Below, piece by piece: positions 28,904-37,959 of a stretch of DNA of 64,000 bases. Every line of letters starts with the position of its first letter. The stretch's first letter is position 1. The DNA comes from Rhodanobacteraceae bacterium (GTDB lineage Bacteria; Pseudomonadota; Gammaproteobacteria; Xanthomonadales; Ahniellaceae). The stretch lies in the NCBI GenBank assembly GCA_016708465.1, contig JADJFT010000005.1, positions 62,001 through 126,000 on the forward strand, given 5' to 3'. The notes below the pieces were generated by a model. That model was not told the origin of the DNA. It was given only the letters and a program-made list of their open reading frames with translations, and ran no database searches. Made by a program: the position numbers and the translations under genes.

Positions 28904-31879
28904 TCAGCGAATGCAATTGCGGCCGGCGCTCTTGGCCTGATACAGATGCTGGTCGGCCTCGCTCAGCAGATGCTCCGGACGATCGTGCTCGGCGTCGAAC
29001 TCGGCGACTCCGAAGCTCAGGGTCACGTGTTCAGGCACACCGTTGGCGAAGAACGGCTGGCGCATGGCGATGGCGTTGCGGAGGGAGTCGCAGCGCGACA
29101 CGGCTTGGTCGCGATCGCAACCAGGGAACAGCAGCACGAACTCCTCTCCACCCCAGCGTGCGATCAGGGTGTCCGGCCCGGCACCCGTGCGTAACTCCTC
29201 AGCGACGGCGGTCAACACGCGATCACCGGTTGCATGCGAATGACGGTCGTTGATGTCTTTGAAATGGTCGATATCGGCAATCGCCACGCTTAGGCGCCCC
29301 GAATTCGCATGCGCCGCAGCGAATTGCTGCTGCAGTAACTCCTCGAAAGCACGACGATTGGGCAATCCGGTGAGCCAGTCTTCGCGCGCCTGACGCTCGA
29401 ACGCCTCGGATTGTTCACGGAGACGTTCGACCAGCGCTCCCTTCTCCTGATCTGCCTGCGCCAGTTCTAGCGCCTTGGTCTGCAGATCGCGCGTGCGCAC
29501 CGCCACCAAGCGCTCCAGTTCGTGGCTGCGGTGCAGCAACTGTGTCGTGCGCTTACGCCACGTCGCTGCCAGCAGCAACACGATCAGCACGCCCACAAAC
29601 GCCTGAACAGCGCGGCGCTGCCACCACAGTGGCGCGATTGCAAACTCGAAGTCCTTTACCCGGATGACACTACCGCTGCTGGCCTCGACCTCAAAGCGAT
29701 AGGGCCCCGGTGCCAAATTGGTGTAGCCGGCCACAAGTTGACTGCCGGCATCGACCCATTGATCGTCGAAACCGAGCAAACGATGACGGTAACGCACGCG
29801 TTCGGGCGACAGCAGGCTCAAGCCGACATAGTGGAACTCCAGCCGCCGAATGCCGGCCGCCAGCATCCCGCCTGCGGTCGTGGCAATGTGTGTGCCATCC
29901 GCGTAGACGCCTTCAATCACCGGGTCGACGCGCATTGGGCGGCGTGGATAGTGCCGCGTCGGAGTGACTGCCGCGACACCTTCGGCGGTGGCGAAACGCA
30001 GGCTGTCGTCGGCAAGGCGGATACCGGCGGGCTGCGAAGCACCATTGGCTTGCTCACTGGTCAACCCATCACTGCGGTCGAAGCGCTGTACCTGCACCGG
30101 TCCACTGCGGCCGGCCCTTACCGCTGCAACTTCTGCCGCCGGCAGCAGGAAGATGCCGCGGTTGCTGCTGATCCACAGGCTTCCCTGCGCATCTTCGAGA
30201 ATCTGGAACAGACTGTTGTTGAACGCGGAATCATTGCCGACGATATCCTCGAAGTGACCGTCGACAAAACGTTTGAGCCCACGGTTACTGCCGATCCAGA
30301 GCTCACCGGATGGCTGGCTGTGGATACTAAATACGTCTTCCGCGTTGAGTCCTTGCGCCTTGCTGAAGGCTTCGAAGCGCTCACCTTCAAGGCGTGCCAG
30401 ACCACCGGAGGTGCCTACCCACAGGTGGCCGAAGTGATCTTCAGTCAATGCCATCGCGAAATCACGCGGCAATCCCTGGTCGCGATCGAAACGCGTTAGT
30501 TGCCCACCGACAAGACGAAACAGCCCGCTATTGCTGGCCATCCACAGGCTGTCGTCGGCGCGCGTCAGCAATGCACGGATCTGTAGTGCAGCGAGTGGTT
30601 GCGTTCCCGGCACCGGCTCGACGCGATCGCCGACGATACGCCCGATGCCGGCGCCAAAGGTGCCGGCGAGCAGGCCGAGCTGCGGCGAGTAAGTCAGAGA
30701 CACGATCGAATCGCTGGGCAGCCCGTTGTCGCGACCGAAGCGCGTGACCGTTTCGCCGTCGCGGCGGTAGAGACCATCGGTGCTGCCGATCCAGAGCACG
30801 CCGGCCGGATGCTCCCACAACGCACGGACATAACCTTCGCCGATGTCGTGGCGACGATCGATCGTCGTGAATTGCAGGTCGCGCAACTGATAGAGGCCAT
30901 CCGATGACCCAATCCAGACGCTGCCCTCACGATCTTCCAAGAGCGATACCACGCGATTGCCGCGCAGCCCGTGGCGACGGTCGAGTTGATCGATACCATG
31001 CGCGCCTACGCGCCAAAGCCCTTGGTCAGTGGTGCCGATCAGCAGACTGCCGTCGCTGTCATAAAGCAGCAACTGCGCGGTGGTCGGGACCTGATCACCG
31101 GTCAGCGGGCGAAACCCTTGGTCACTGATCCAGCCGACTCGTCCGGCCACAGTGACGGCCAGTTCACCGTTGGGTGCGCGCCGCAGGCTACGCACTGGTC
31201 CCGGCGGAAGGCCGTGCTGGCTGCCCCACGGACTGACCTGACCTGCCGCGGTGACATGATCTAGGCCGGCCGCCGTTCCGGCATAGACACCACCCGCACC
31301 ATCGGCGAGGGTCACATAAACATTGTCATGGCCCAGACCGTTGCGGTGATCAACCAGAATGGCCGGGCGGTCCGGTCGCCAACGCGCGATACCGCTCTCC
31401 TCGCCGATCAGCCACAGCCAACCATCGCTACTGGCTTCGACGCCGATCAATTGCTCGAACGGCTGGCCTTGTGCGCTGCCGAAGTGCTGCCAGCCTTGCG
31501 CTTCGTATGCCAGCAAACCGGAGCGCGCACTGCTGACCCAGAGCCGGCCATCGCTGTCCACGGTCAGTGCGCGGATGCCATTGGCGTCCGCCAGCGGCAA
31601 AGTGTTGTTGTCGAAAACCACGAACTCGGTACCGTTGAATCTCGAAAGACCCTCGAAACCGGCTAGCCACAGATAGCCATCGGGCGTTTGGGCGATGGCG
31701 ATCACCATGTTATGGGCGAGACCACTGCTGCCGTTCCAGTGGCTCAAGGTAAACGTGTTCAGCGGCCGGTCTGCGTCCAGTGCCCGCAGCGGCGACGACG
31801 CGAATAGCAGCAGGCACCATGCCACTAGCGCCAATTGCTGCACCACTGTGCGCATTAACAACATCACGTGGTCAAGCAT
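28904..31879 (-). CDS. Propeller-sensor diguanylate cyclase (Reg_prop-Y_Y_Y-GGDEF)
   Basis: About 991 aa. A hydrophobic N-terminal signal/anchor is followed by around twelve propeller repeats (PDGYLWLAGFEGLSRF, EGSVWIGSSDGLYQL) to about residue 620. A Y_Y_Y-type beta domain (HRLLGFDDQWVDAG, YTNLAPGPYRFEVEA), a membrane helix (about 757-775), a coiled coil and a C-terminal GGDEF with RWGGEEFVLLFPG (near residue 910) come after. The active loop and IADIDHFKDINDRHSH look competent. It should sense a periplasmic cue and make c-di-GMP. Starts at 31879, 31864 and 31855 are possible, and a GTG at 31903 also. It is convergent with the phosphopantetheinyl transferase, 32 bp apart; nothing links it to lipid synthesis. 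Confidence 0.92.
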   Translation of the reverse strand: MLDHVMLLMRTVVQQLALVAWCLLLFASSPLRALDADRPLNTFTLSHWNGSSGLAHNMVIAIAQTPDGYLWLAGFEGLSRFNGTEFVVFDNNTLPLADANGIRALTVDSDGRLWVSSARSGLLAYEAQGWQHFGSAQGQPFEQLIGVEASSDGWLWLIGEESGIARWRPDRPAILVDHRNGLGHDNVYVTLADGAGGVYAGTAAGLDHVTAAGQVSPWGSQHGLPPGPVRSLRRAPNGELAVTVAGRVGWISDQGFRPLTGDQVPTTAQLLLYDSDGSLLIGTTDQGLWRVGAHGIDQLDRRHGLRGNRVVSLLEDREGSVWIGSSDGLYQLRDLQFTTIDRRHDIGEGYVRALWEHPAGVLWIGSTDGLYRRDGETVTRFGRDNGLPSDSIVSLTYSPQLGLLAGTFGAGIGRIVGDRVEPVPGTQPLAALQIRALLTRADDSLWMASNSGLFRLVGGQLTRFDRDQGLPRDFAMALTEDHFGHLWVGTSGGLARLEGERFEAFSKAQGLNAEDVFSIHSQPSGELWIGSNRGLKRFVDGHFEDIVGNDSAFNNSLFQILEDAQGSLWISSNRGIFLLPAAEVAAVRAGRSGPVQVQRFDRSDGLTSEQANGASQPAGIRLADDSLRFATAEGVAAVTPTRHYPRRPMRVDPVIEGVYADGTHIATTAGGMLAAGIRRLEFHYVGLSLLSPERVRYRHRLLGFDDQWVDAGSQLVAGYTNLAPGPYRFEVEASSGSVIRVKDFEFAIAPLWWQRRAVQAFVGVLIVLLLAATWRKRTTQLLHRSHELERLVAVRTRDLQTKALELAQADQEKGALVERLREQSEAFERQAREDWLTGLPNRRAFEELLQQQFAAAHANSGRLSVAIADIDHFKDINDRHSHATGDRVLTAVAEELRTGAGPDTLIARWGGEEFVLLFPGCDRDQAVSRCDSLRNAIAMRQPFFANGVPEHVTLSFGVAEFDAEHDRPEHLLSEADQHLYQAKSAGRNCIR

Positions 31880-31907
31880 CCGCGGCGACCCTGCGGCAAG
31901 CACGCGT

Positions 31908-32262
31908 CGATGGCATCATTGAACAAGGATTCGCCCGAGATCACCAACTCAAGACTTTTCGGTGCCCCGGCCGACTTGAGAATGCCGATCGCGGCGATCG
32001 GGCCGGTGGGCGAAATCGGTGCACCGAAGATCAGGCAATGAATCAGCGGCAGAGTCAGCCCGAAGTTCGGCGGCTGGTGCCAAACGGACAGACCGACAAG
32101 GGCGGTCGAAATCAGCGTGCCGGCAATTGCGAGCATGTCCACCTGCCACCGAAAGGCGCGTAGTTCGCGCAGATCAACATGCATTGCGCCAGCGAAGAGC
32201 AATAACGACAGCATGCCTTGCGTCAACACTTCCGAAAAATCGATCGAGGCCAACAGCGACAC
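31908..32262 (-). pseudogene. Na+/H+ antiporter (CPA1/NhaP-type) remnant
   Basis: About 115 residues match the middle of a CPA1 sodium/proton antiporter: IDFSEVLTQGMLSLLLFAG, MHVDLRELRAFRW, CLIFGAPISPTGPIAAIG, KSAGAPKSLELVISGESLFND. The family ATP-box-like PTDPIA reads PTGPIA, losing its Asp. The N-terminal spans and about 300 C-terminal residues are missing; similarity stops around 31908, where the upstream part of the GGDEF gene begins. It is best read as a decayed fragment left by a deletion. Confidence 0.8.
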
Positions 32263-32313
32263 TTCCGCCTGGCCTGCGACGACACGTAGCGAACCGGGTT
32301 GGCGTGCTGCAGT

Positions 32314-32751
32314 TCAGACGGGGCTTGGCGGTTCAAGACGATGATCAACGATGTGCGAGCTCACGATCACGCCACGTTCGACATTGAAGACGATTTCCTC
32401 TTCGTAGATGGCGCTCCAATCAAAATCGTATCGCAATGGTTCGCCCTTCTGTAATCGCAATTCACCGGTGTACCAATTCGCCACGATCGGTGGTTTTTGT
32501 GCTGACACGAGGTGGAGCAGGCTCTGCTCGGATTCTGAAAAAGGCAGCAGGATATCGATGAGAAGCAATTGGTCGCCGTCGATCTCCCAAGATCCGACGT
32601 AACCCCGCCAGCAAGCGCTGCAAAACGAAAGCGTGATAGCGCCGAAATCAGGCTTTGGGTGTGCGTCGCTGAAGTAGGAATCCAACGGCAGAGAACGCAA
32701 CGAGTAGCGCTTTCCGAGGTAGGTGATCCGTTCCAGGGCTTGAGCGGTCAT
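32314..32751 (-). CDS. Hypothetical protein, lower-GC
   Basis: 145 aa from ATG 32751 (MTAQALERITYLGKRYSL); the frame stays open to 33048 but the upstream residues look non-coding and would overlap rpoH. Visible are PDFGAITLSFCSACWRGYVG with two Cys, WEIDGDQLLLIDI, WYTGELRLQKGEPLRYDF and YEEEIVFNVERGVIVSSHIVDH. Beta-rich, no signal or membrane segment. Base composition is lower in GC than its neighbours and it lies next to an antiporter remnant, so a small transferred or decayed island is possible. I do not recognise the family. Confidence 0.6.
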   Translation of the reverse strand: MTAQALERITYLGKRYSLRSLPLDSYFSDAHPKPDFGAITLSFCSACWRGYVGSWEIDGDQLLLIDILLPFSESEQSLLHLVSAQKPPIVANWYTGELRLQKGEPLRYDFDWSAIYEEEIVFNVERGVIVSSHIVDHRLEPPSPV

Positions 32752-32925
32752 CCGGCGAAACCTCGAATATTCAACAAGCAGATATTGACCTAGTCGCGAG
32801 ACGGAATTCAACTTGTTGCCGGGAAGGCAGATATGGCCGAAGCAGAAGCCAGCGTGAGTCGGCCGGCGCGCCATTACGCCGAATCCCCGTGTCGCTGACC
32901 GCGGCTTCGGGGCCGTGCCAACCTC

Positions 32926-32998
32926 TTGACCTTTCGTCAACTGTTTGAAAATCAACGGCTTGAAAATTGAACTTTTGGGCCCAGTTAGCACTCTATAT
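32926..32998 (+). promoter_or_regulatory. AT-rich rpoH upstream region with heat-shock-like promoter
   Basis: CTTGAAA at 32959-32965, a 14-nt spacer, then CCCAGTTA at 32980-32987 resembles a sigma-32 promoter (CTTGAAA ... CCCCATNTA). A weaker sigma-70-like pair TTGAAC (32967-32972) and CTCTAT (32991-32996) overlaps it. TTGAAAAT is repeated at 32945 and 32960, and a perfect inverted repeat TTGAC-CTTTC-GTCAA spans 32926-32940. Autoregulation by RpoH is therefore possible; all by eye. Confidence 0.4.
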
Positions 32999-33035
32999 GC
33001 CCGACTGCTAAACTCGCGTCCCAAAGGAGGATCCG

Positions 33036-33896
33036 ATGTCCCAAGCATTGACCACCAGCAATTTCCCGATTCCCAGCGCGCTGGGCTCGCTTGACGCCTA
33101 TATCGGCACCGTCAACCGTTTCCCGATGCTGGAAGCGACCGAAGAGCAGGATTTGGCGTGGCGCGTGCGCCTCGACAATGACGTCGCTGCCGCCAAGCAA
33201 CTAATTATGGCGCACCTGCGTTTTGTCGTGCATGTCGCGCGCGGCTATCAAGGCTACGGCCTCGGCATGGCCGACCTGATCCAGGAAGGCAATATCGGCC
33301 TGATGAAGGCGGTGAAGCGCTTCGACCCCGAGCACGGTGTGCGTCTGGTGTCCTTCGCGGTGCACTGGATCAAGGCCGAAATGCACGAGTTCATCCTGAA
33401 GAACTGGCGCATCGTCAAGGTCGCAACGACCAAAGCGCAGCGCAAGTTGTTCTTCAACCTGCGCCGGTCGAAGAAGCGCCTAGGCTGGATGAACAACGAG
33501 GAAGTGAATACGGTCGCGCGCGAATTGAAAGTCGATCCGTCCGACGTGCGCGAGATGGAATCGCGTCTGAATGGCCGCGACATCGGCTTCGACGCGCCAG
33601 CGAACGAGGACGACGAGCATGCGCGTCCGTCGCCGGTCGCGTTCCTGGCGGATCATTCGGCCAGTCCGGACGAAGCCTTGCTCGCACAGGACACCGGTGA
33701 TCATCAGGTTGACGTGTTGCGCGATGGTATGGAGAAGCTCGATCAGCGTTCGCGCGATATCGTCAACCGCCGCTGGCTCGCCGACAGCAAGGCAACGCTG
33801 CAGGAACTGGCTGATGAATACGGCGTGTCGGCCGAGCGCATCCGTCAGATCGAAGCGAATGCGTTCAAGAAGATCCGCGCGTTGTTTGTCGCCTGA
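33036..33896 (+). CDS. rpoH: RNA polymerase sigma-32 (heat shock) factor
   Basis: A 286-aa sigma-70-family protein of normal RpoH length with a strong AAAGGAGG site before ATG 33036. Region 2 holds GLGMADLIQEGNIGLMKAVKRF and LVSFAVHWIKAEMHEFIL; the RpoH-box-like segment VATTKAQRKLFFNLRRSKKR follows; region 4 is TLQELADEYGVSAERIRQIE. It directs RNA polymerase to chaperone and protease promoters. The usual ftsEX neighbours lie about 23 kb away here. A hairpin terminator follows. Confidence 0.98.
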   Translation: MSQALTTSNFPIPSALGSLDAYIGTVNRFPMLEATEEQDLAWRVRLDNDVAAAKQLIMAHLRFVVHVARGYQGYGLGMADLIQEGNIGLMKAVKRFDPEHGVRLVSFAVHWIKAEMHEFILKNWRIVKVATTKAQRKLFFNLRRSKKRLGWMNNEEVNTVARELKVDPSDVREMESRLNGRDIGFDAPANEDDEHARPSPVAFLADHSASPDEALLAQDTGDHQVDVLRDGMEKLDQRSRDIVNRRWLADSKATLQELADEYGVSAERIRQIEANAFKKIRALFVA

Positions 33897-33922
33897 TCCG
33901 ATTGCTCAACGGTTTAACCGCG

Positions 33923-33940
33923 ACGGCCCTTCGGGGCCGT
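33923..33940 (+). terminator. Hairpin terminator after rpoH
   Basis: ACGGCCC (33923-33929), TTCG tetraloop, GGGCCGT (33934-33940): a perfect 7-bp stem. The following sequence is not a clean T run, so efficiency is uncertain. It lies between convergent rpoH and tdk and could serve both. Confidence 0.6.
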
Positions 33941-33953
33941 ACGCGTTTCCGGA

Positions 33954-34574
33954 TCAGAGGGGCAATTCTGCCTGCTTCAGCGGTATTTCGGCTTCGCCAC
34001 GGAACACGCGCTTGAACTCGGCACGAGACACCGACACGTAGCGGTCGTTCCCACCGATCTCGACTTGTGCGCCCTGAGTCAGGGCGCGGCCATGTTCGTC
34101 AACGCGCACCACCATGGTGGCTTTGCGACCGGTGTGGCAGATGGTCTTGATTTCGGTGATCGAGTCGGCCCAGGCCAAAAGGTATCGGCTGCCCTCGAAT
34201 AACTCGCCTTGAAAGTCTGTGCGCAGTCCGTAGGACAGCACCGGAATATTCAGTTGGTCGACAACATCGGTCAGTTGCCAGACCTGCGCCTTGCTCAGGA
34301 ATTGCGACTCATCGGTCAGTACACAGTGCAGCGGCCCATCGGCGCTGATGTCGTCGCTGACCAGTTGCAGCAGATCGTCATCGCGTTCGAAGATGACGCC
34401 ATTCGCCTTCAGGCCGATACGCGACTGCACCACACCACGGCCATAGCGGTCGTCGAGCTTGGGCGTGAGAATCAGCGTGCGCATGCCGCGCTCGTGGTAG
34501 TTGTGCGCTGATTGCAACAAGGTCGTGGTCTTGCCAGCGTTCATCGCCGAGTAATAGAAATAGAGCTTGGCCAT
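33954..34574 (-). CDS. tdk: Thymidine kinase (type II)
   Basis: A 206-aa enzyme phosphorylating thymidine in the salvage pathway. P-loop SAMNAGKTTTLLQSAHNY, Walker B-like CVLTDESQFLSKAQVW with catalytic Glu, substrate lasso YGLRTDFQGELFEGSRYLLAWAD, and GGNDRYVSVSR. The structural zinc cysteines of the E. coli enzyme (CHCGRKA and VSVCR) read CHTGRKA and VSVSR here, so zinc binding is probably lost. Convergent with rpoH. Confidence 0.95.
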   Translation of the reverse strand: MAKLYFYYSAMNAGKTTTLLQSAHNYHERGMRTLILTPKLDDRYGRGVVQSRIGLKANGVIFERDDDLLQLVSDDISADGPLHCVLTDESQFLSKAQVWQLTDVVDQLNIPVLSYGLRTDFQGELFEGSRYLLAWADSITEIKTICHTGRKATMVVRVDEHGRALTQGAQVEIGGNDRYVSVSRAEFKRVFRGEAEIPLKQAELPL

Positions 34575-34662
34575 TGCTGCATGCTTGGAATCGGGCCGAT
34601 GATTTTAGCAGCGCCGCGCGGCGCTGCCGGGCTAGAATTCGGGCCCGCTTTCCGGTCGCCCC

Positions 34663-36647
34663 ATGAGTCTCAATTCTGCCCAACGCGACGCCGTCGCCTA
34701 TTGCGATGGTCCGCTGCTCGTGCTTGCCGGTGCGGGTTCAGGCAAGACCCGGGTGATTACCGAAAAAATCGCGCACCTATTGCGCAGCGGTCATCGTCCC
34801 GAAGCGGTCGCGGCGATCACTTTCACCAATAAAGCTGCGAAGGAGATGCGCGAGCGAGTCGGCAAGCTGATTTCGCGTGAGGCTTCCGAATCGCTGCAGG
34901 TATCGACGTTCCACGCGCTCGGTCTGCGCATCCTGCAGCAGGAAGCCGCACACGTTGGTCTGCGCCATGGATTTTCGATCCTCGATGCCGACGATGCGTT
35001 CGCGCTGGTCAAAGACCTCGCTCCTGCGGGCATGAAACCGGATGCACTCGATCTGCTGCGTGGTTTGATTGGAAAGGCCAAGGACAATGGCCTGGATGCT
35101 GATGAGGCTTTGGCTGCAGCGCGCTCGCCGCGTGAACTGCAGGCTGCCGAACTGTATGCGGCGTACACGCGGCGGCTGCGGAATTTCAATGCGCTCGATT
35201 TCGACGATCTGATCTTCCTGCCAGAGCGCCTGTTCACAGTGAACGAAGATGTGCGCAGGCGCTGGCAGCAAAAATTGTCATACCTGCTTGTCGACGAATA
35301 TCAAGATACCAATCGTGCGCAGTACCGCCTGCTCAAACATTTGGTGGGTGAGCGCGGCGGCTTCACTGCGGTCGGCGACGACGATCAGTCAATTTATGCG
35401 TGGCGTGGCGCTAATCCGGAGAACCTCAACGAACTGCCGCGCGACTATCCAAAGCTCAAGCTGATCAAGCTCGAACAGAACTATCGCTGCAGCGGCCACA
35501 TCCTGCGCGCCGCGAATGCGGTGATCGCGAACAACACGCATCTGTTCGAGAAGAATTTGTGGAGTGCCCACGGCGACGGCGAGCCATTGCGTATCCTGCA
35601 ATGCAAGGACCAGACCCATGAGGCGGAGCGCATCGCTGCCGAGATCGCGCACCTGCAGCAGACGCGCAAGTCGCCTGGAGCGATTTCGCGATTCTGTACC
35701 GCGGCAACTTCCAGTCGCGCCCATTCGAGCAAGCGTTGCGCTTGTTGCGGGTGCCGTATCACGTCTCCGGTGGCACGGCTTTTTTCGACCGCGCCGAGGT
35801 CCGCGACCTGCTTGCCTATTTGCGCGTGTTGGTGAATCCCGACGACGACAGCGCCTTTTTACGCATCGTGCAGACGCCGAAGCGCGACATCGGTACCGGT
35901 ACCTTGGAGAAGCTTGCACAGATCGCAGGCGTGCGCGGCTTGTCGATGGCGCGTGCCGCTGAGTCGCTGGAAGTGCAGAAGCAACTGGCCGCCAGGCCCG
36001 CCGCGGCATTGGCCAAATTTGCCGAACAAATTCGACGCTGGCGGGTCAGTGCCGGCAGTCTCGACGCCGCCGCGCTCTGCGAGAAACTGATCGTCGAATC
36101 GGGCTATGCCCAGCATCTCGAAGCGACGCTGAAGGACCCGGCGACGCGTGCGCGTCGCATGGAAAACCTCAAAGACCTGATCGACTTCCTGAAGGCGCAC
36201 AGTCGCGGCCGCGACGCGATCGGCGACCTCGCCGCACAACTGGCCCTGCTCGGCAATCTCGAACGCGACGACTCCGGCAATGCGGTGCGGCTGTCGACCC
36301 TGCACGCCTCGAAAGGACTGGAATTCCGACACGTGTGGCTGGTCGGTCTGGAAGACGGCACCTTGCCGCATGAGGGTGCGATCAACGAAGGCCGGCTCGA
36401 TGAGGAGCGGCGCTTGTTTTACGTCGCGATCACGCGCGCCAAAGACACCTTGACGCTCAGTCACGCCGCCCACAAACAGCGCTACGGCGAGTTGCTGGCG
36501 CAGAAGCCGAGCCGCTTCCTCGATGAACTTCCTGCTGAGGTCGTGGTCCGTGAGGGCGATGATCCGGAGCGTGATCGTGCCGAAAAGCGCGAGCGCGCCG
36601 GTGCGCACCTTGCCCGTTTGGCCGAAATGCTTGGTGGCACCGATTGA
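34663..36647 (+). CDS. rep: ATP-dependent DNA helicase Rep (UvrD/Rep family), frameshifted
   Basis: SF1A 3'-5' helicase, about 661 aa once restored. The first part (34663 on) carries Walker A LAGAGSGKTRVITEK, TFTNKAAKEMRERV, Walker B LLVDEYQDTNRAQY and VGDDDQSIYAWRGA. The second part, in another frame from about 35676, carries ALRLLRVPYHVSGG, VRLSTLHASKGLEFRHVWLVG and VAITRAKDTL. A single base is missing near 35675 (CAAGTCGCC-TGGAGC), so the first frame runs on to 35835 and the second is open from 35736. All helicase motifs are present apart from that. It assists replication-fork progress. Rep and UvrD are hard to separate by eye; length favours Rep. Confidence 0.9.
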
Positions 36648-36706
36648 CCTGCCGACACGGCAGTCGCTGCCGTTACACTTCCACTACTGATCAACAGGAG
36701 ATCTGC

Positions 36707-37711
36707 ATGCGATTCATCAGCCGAGGCGTGGCCATTGTCGTCATCGCCGCCTTGTCCGCCTGTGCCAGCCAAGGCACCAAGCCGGGCGCTGACAAACCCA
36801 AGCTCGACGACCTCGCCGGCGTGCCGCGTGTCGATCCACCAGACGCCTTGAAGGATCCCAAGCATGACAATTTGAATGCGGTGCTCTGGTCACAGACGTC
36901 CGCCGAATACCGTGCGCTGGCAGCGCAGGCGTTCAACCAGGCCGCCCGCACGCTCGTCATCGCCAAGGCCGACCCGAGCTTCAGCGCCTTGCCGGAAGCA
37001 GAGCAAGGCAAGCTGGTGGCCGATGCGCCGCTCGCGATCATTACCGACATCGACGAGACCGTGCTCGACAGCTCTGCTTTTAATGCCGACCTGATCCAGA
37101 ATCCAATCAACCCGGCGCAGGACCCGGTCAACGCGCACCGGCAGTTCGATCAGCGCTGGAACGATTGGGTTGCGCAACGCGAAGCCATTGCGATGCCGGG
37201 TGCTGTCGCGTTCCTGAAGCAGGCGGATGCGGATGGGGTGACGGTCTTCTACATCACCAACCGCAAGGATCCGGAAAAGCGCGAAACCTGTAACAACCTG
37301 ACTCAGGTCGGCCTGCCGCTGAAGGACTGCGCCACCCAAGTGTTGACGCGCAACCTGACGGAAGCCAATCCGAAAGACAAAGGTGCGCGCCGCAAAATTG
37401 TTGCCGCGAAGTATCGTGTGGTTCTGGTGCTCGGCGACAACCTCGGCGACTTCACCGATGGCGTTTACACGACGACGGAGGTGCGCGCCCAACTCGTCGA
37501 GGATCATGCCGGTTGGTGGGGTGAACGCTGGATCATCCTGCCGAATCCGATGTACGGGTCTTGGGAAGACGCCATCAGCAATGTCCAGAAAGATGCGGTC
37601 AACCATACCTTTGGTGCCGAGCTGGAACGTCGCCGATTGCTCAAGGGACGCTCATTGCGCGGGGTCGATTGGTGGGCCAATCCACCAACTATCGAAGAAA
37701 AAGCCAAATAA
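36707..37711 (+). CDS. Acid phosphatase / 5'-nucleotidase lipoprotein, e(P4) family
   Basis: 334 aa from ATG 36707 with CAGGAG six bases upstream. N-terminal lipoprotein signal with lipobox LSAC, so it should be lipid-anchored. HAD (DDDD-type) motifs: AIITDIDETVLDSS (nucleophile Asp and acid Asp), VFYITNRKD (Thr-Asn) and VLVLGDNLGDFTD (Asp pair). Outer-membrane e(P4)-type enzymes dephosphorylate nucleotides such as NMN and AMP. A strong intrinsic terminator follows at 37853. Confidence 0.93.
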   Translation: MRFISRGVAIVVIAALSACASQGTKPGADKPKLDDLAGVPRVDPPDALKDPKHDNLNAVLWSQTSAEYRALAAQAFNQAARTLVIAKADPSFSALPEAEQGKLVADAPLAIITDIDETVLDSSAFNADLIQNPINPAQDPVNAHRQFDQRWNDWVAQREAIAMPGAVAFLKQADADGVTVFYITNRKDPEKRETCNNLTQVGLPLKDCATQVLTRNLTEANPKDKGARRKIVAAKYRVVLVLGDNLGDFTDGVYTTTEVRAQLVEDHAGWWGERWIILPNPMYGSWEDAISNVQKDAVNHTFGAELERRRLLKGRSLRGVDWWANPPTIEEKAK

Positions 37712-37852
37712 TTCAAAGAGTTCAACTAATATATTGAAGGTATTGCATTAGCTTGTGGCCTCAAGTTATTCTCCGTCCATCAGTTGTTCCGAATAACGAC
37801 GACAATAACTAACAACAGCGCCCAAGCTTCCCCCTCCGGCAACTGCCGGTTC

Positions 37853-37888
37853 AATCAGATGGTTCGAAAGAGCCATCTGATTTTTTTT
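37853..37888 (+). terminator. Strong intrinsic terminator
   Basis: Stem 37853-37862 pairs with 37873-37882 and can extend through GGTTC/GAGCC to a GAAA loop; a run of eight T follows (37881-37888). It ends the acid phosphatase unit. The rest of the 37712-37959 gap shows no gene. Confidence 0.9.
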
Positions 37889-37959
37889 GTGCGCCCGGGA
37901 CTTGCCAACGTCGGCCGCCATGCCCAACATGTCCGCCCCTACTGTTCCAAGGATCGCCG

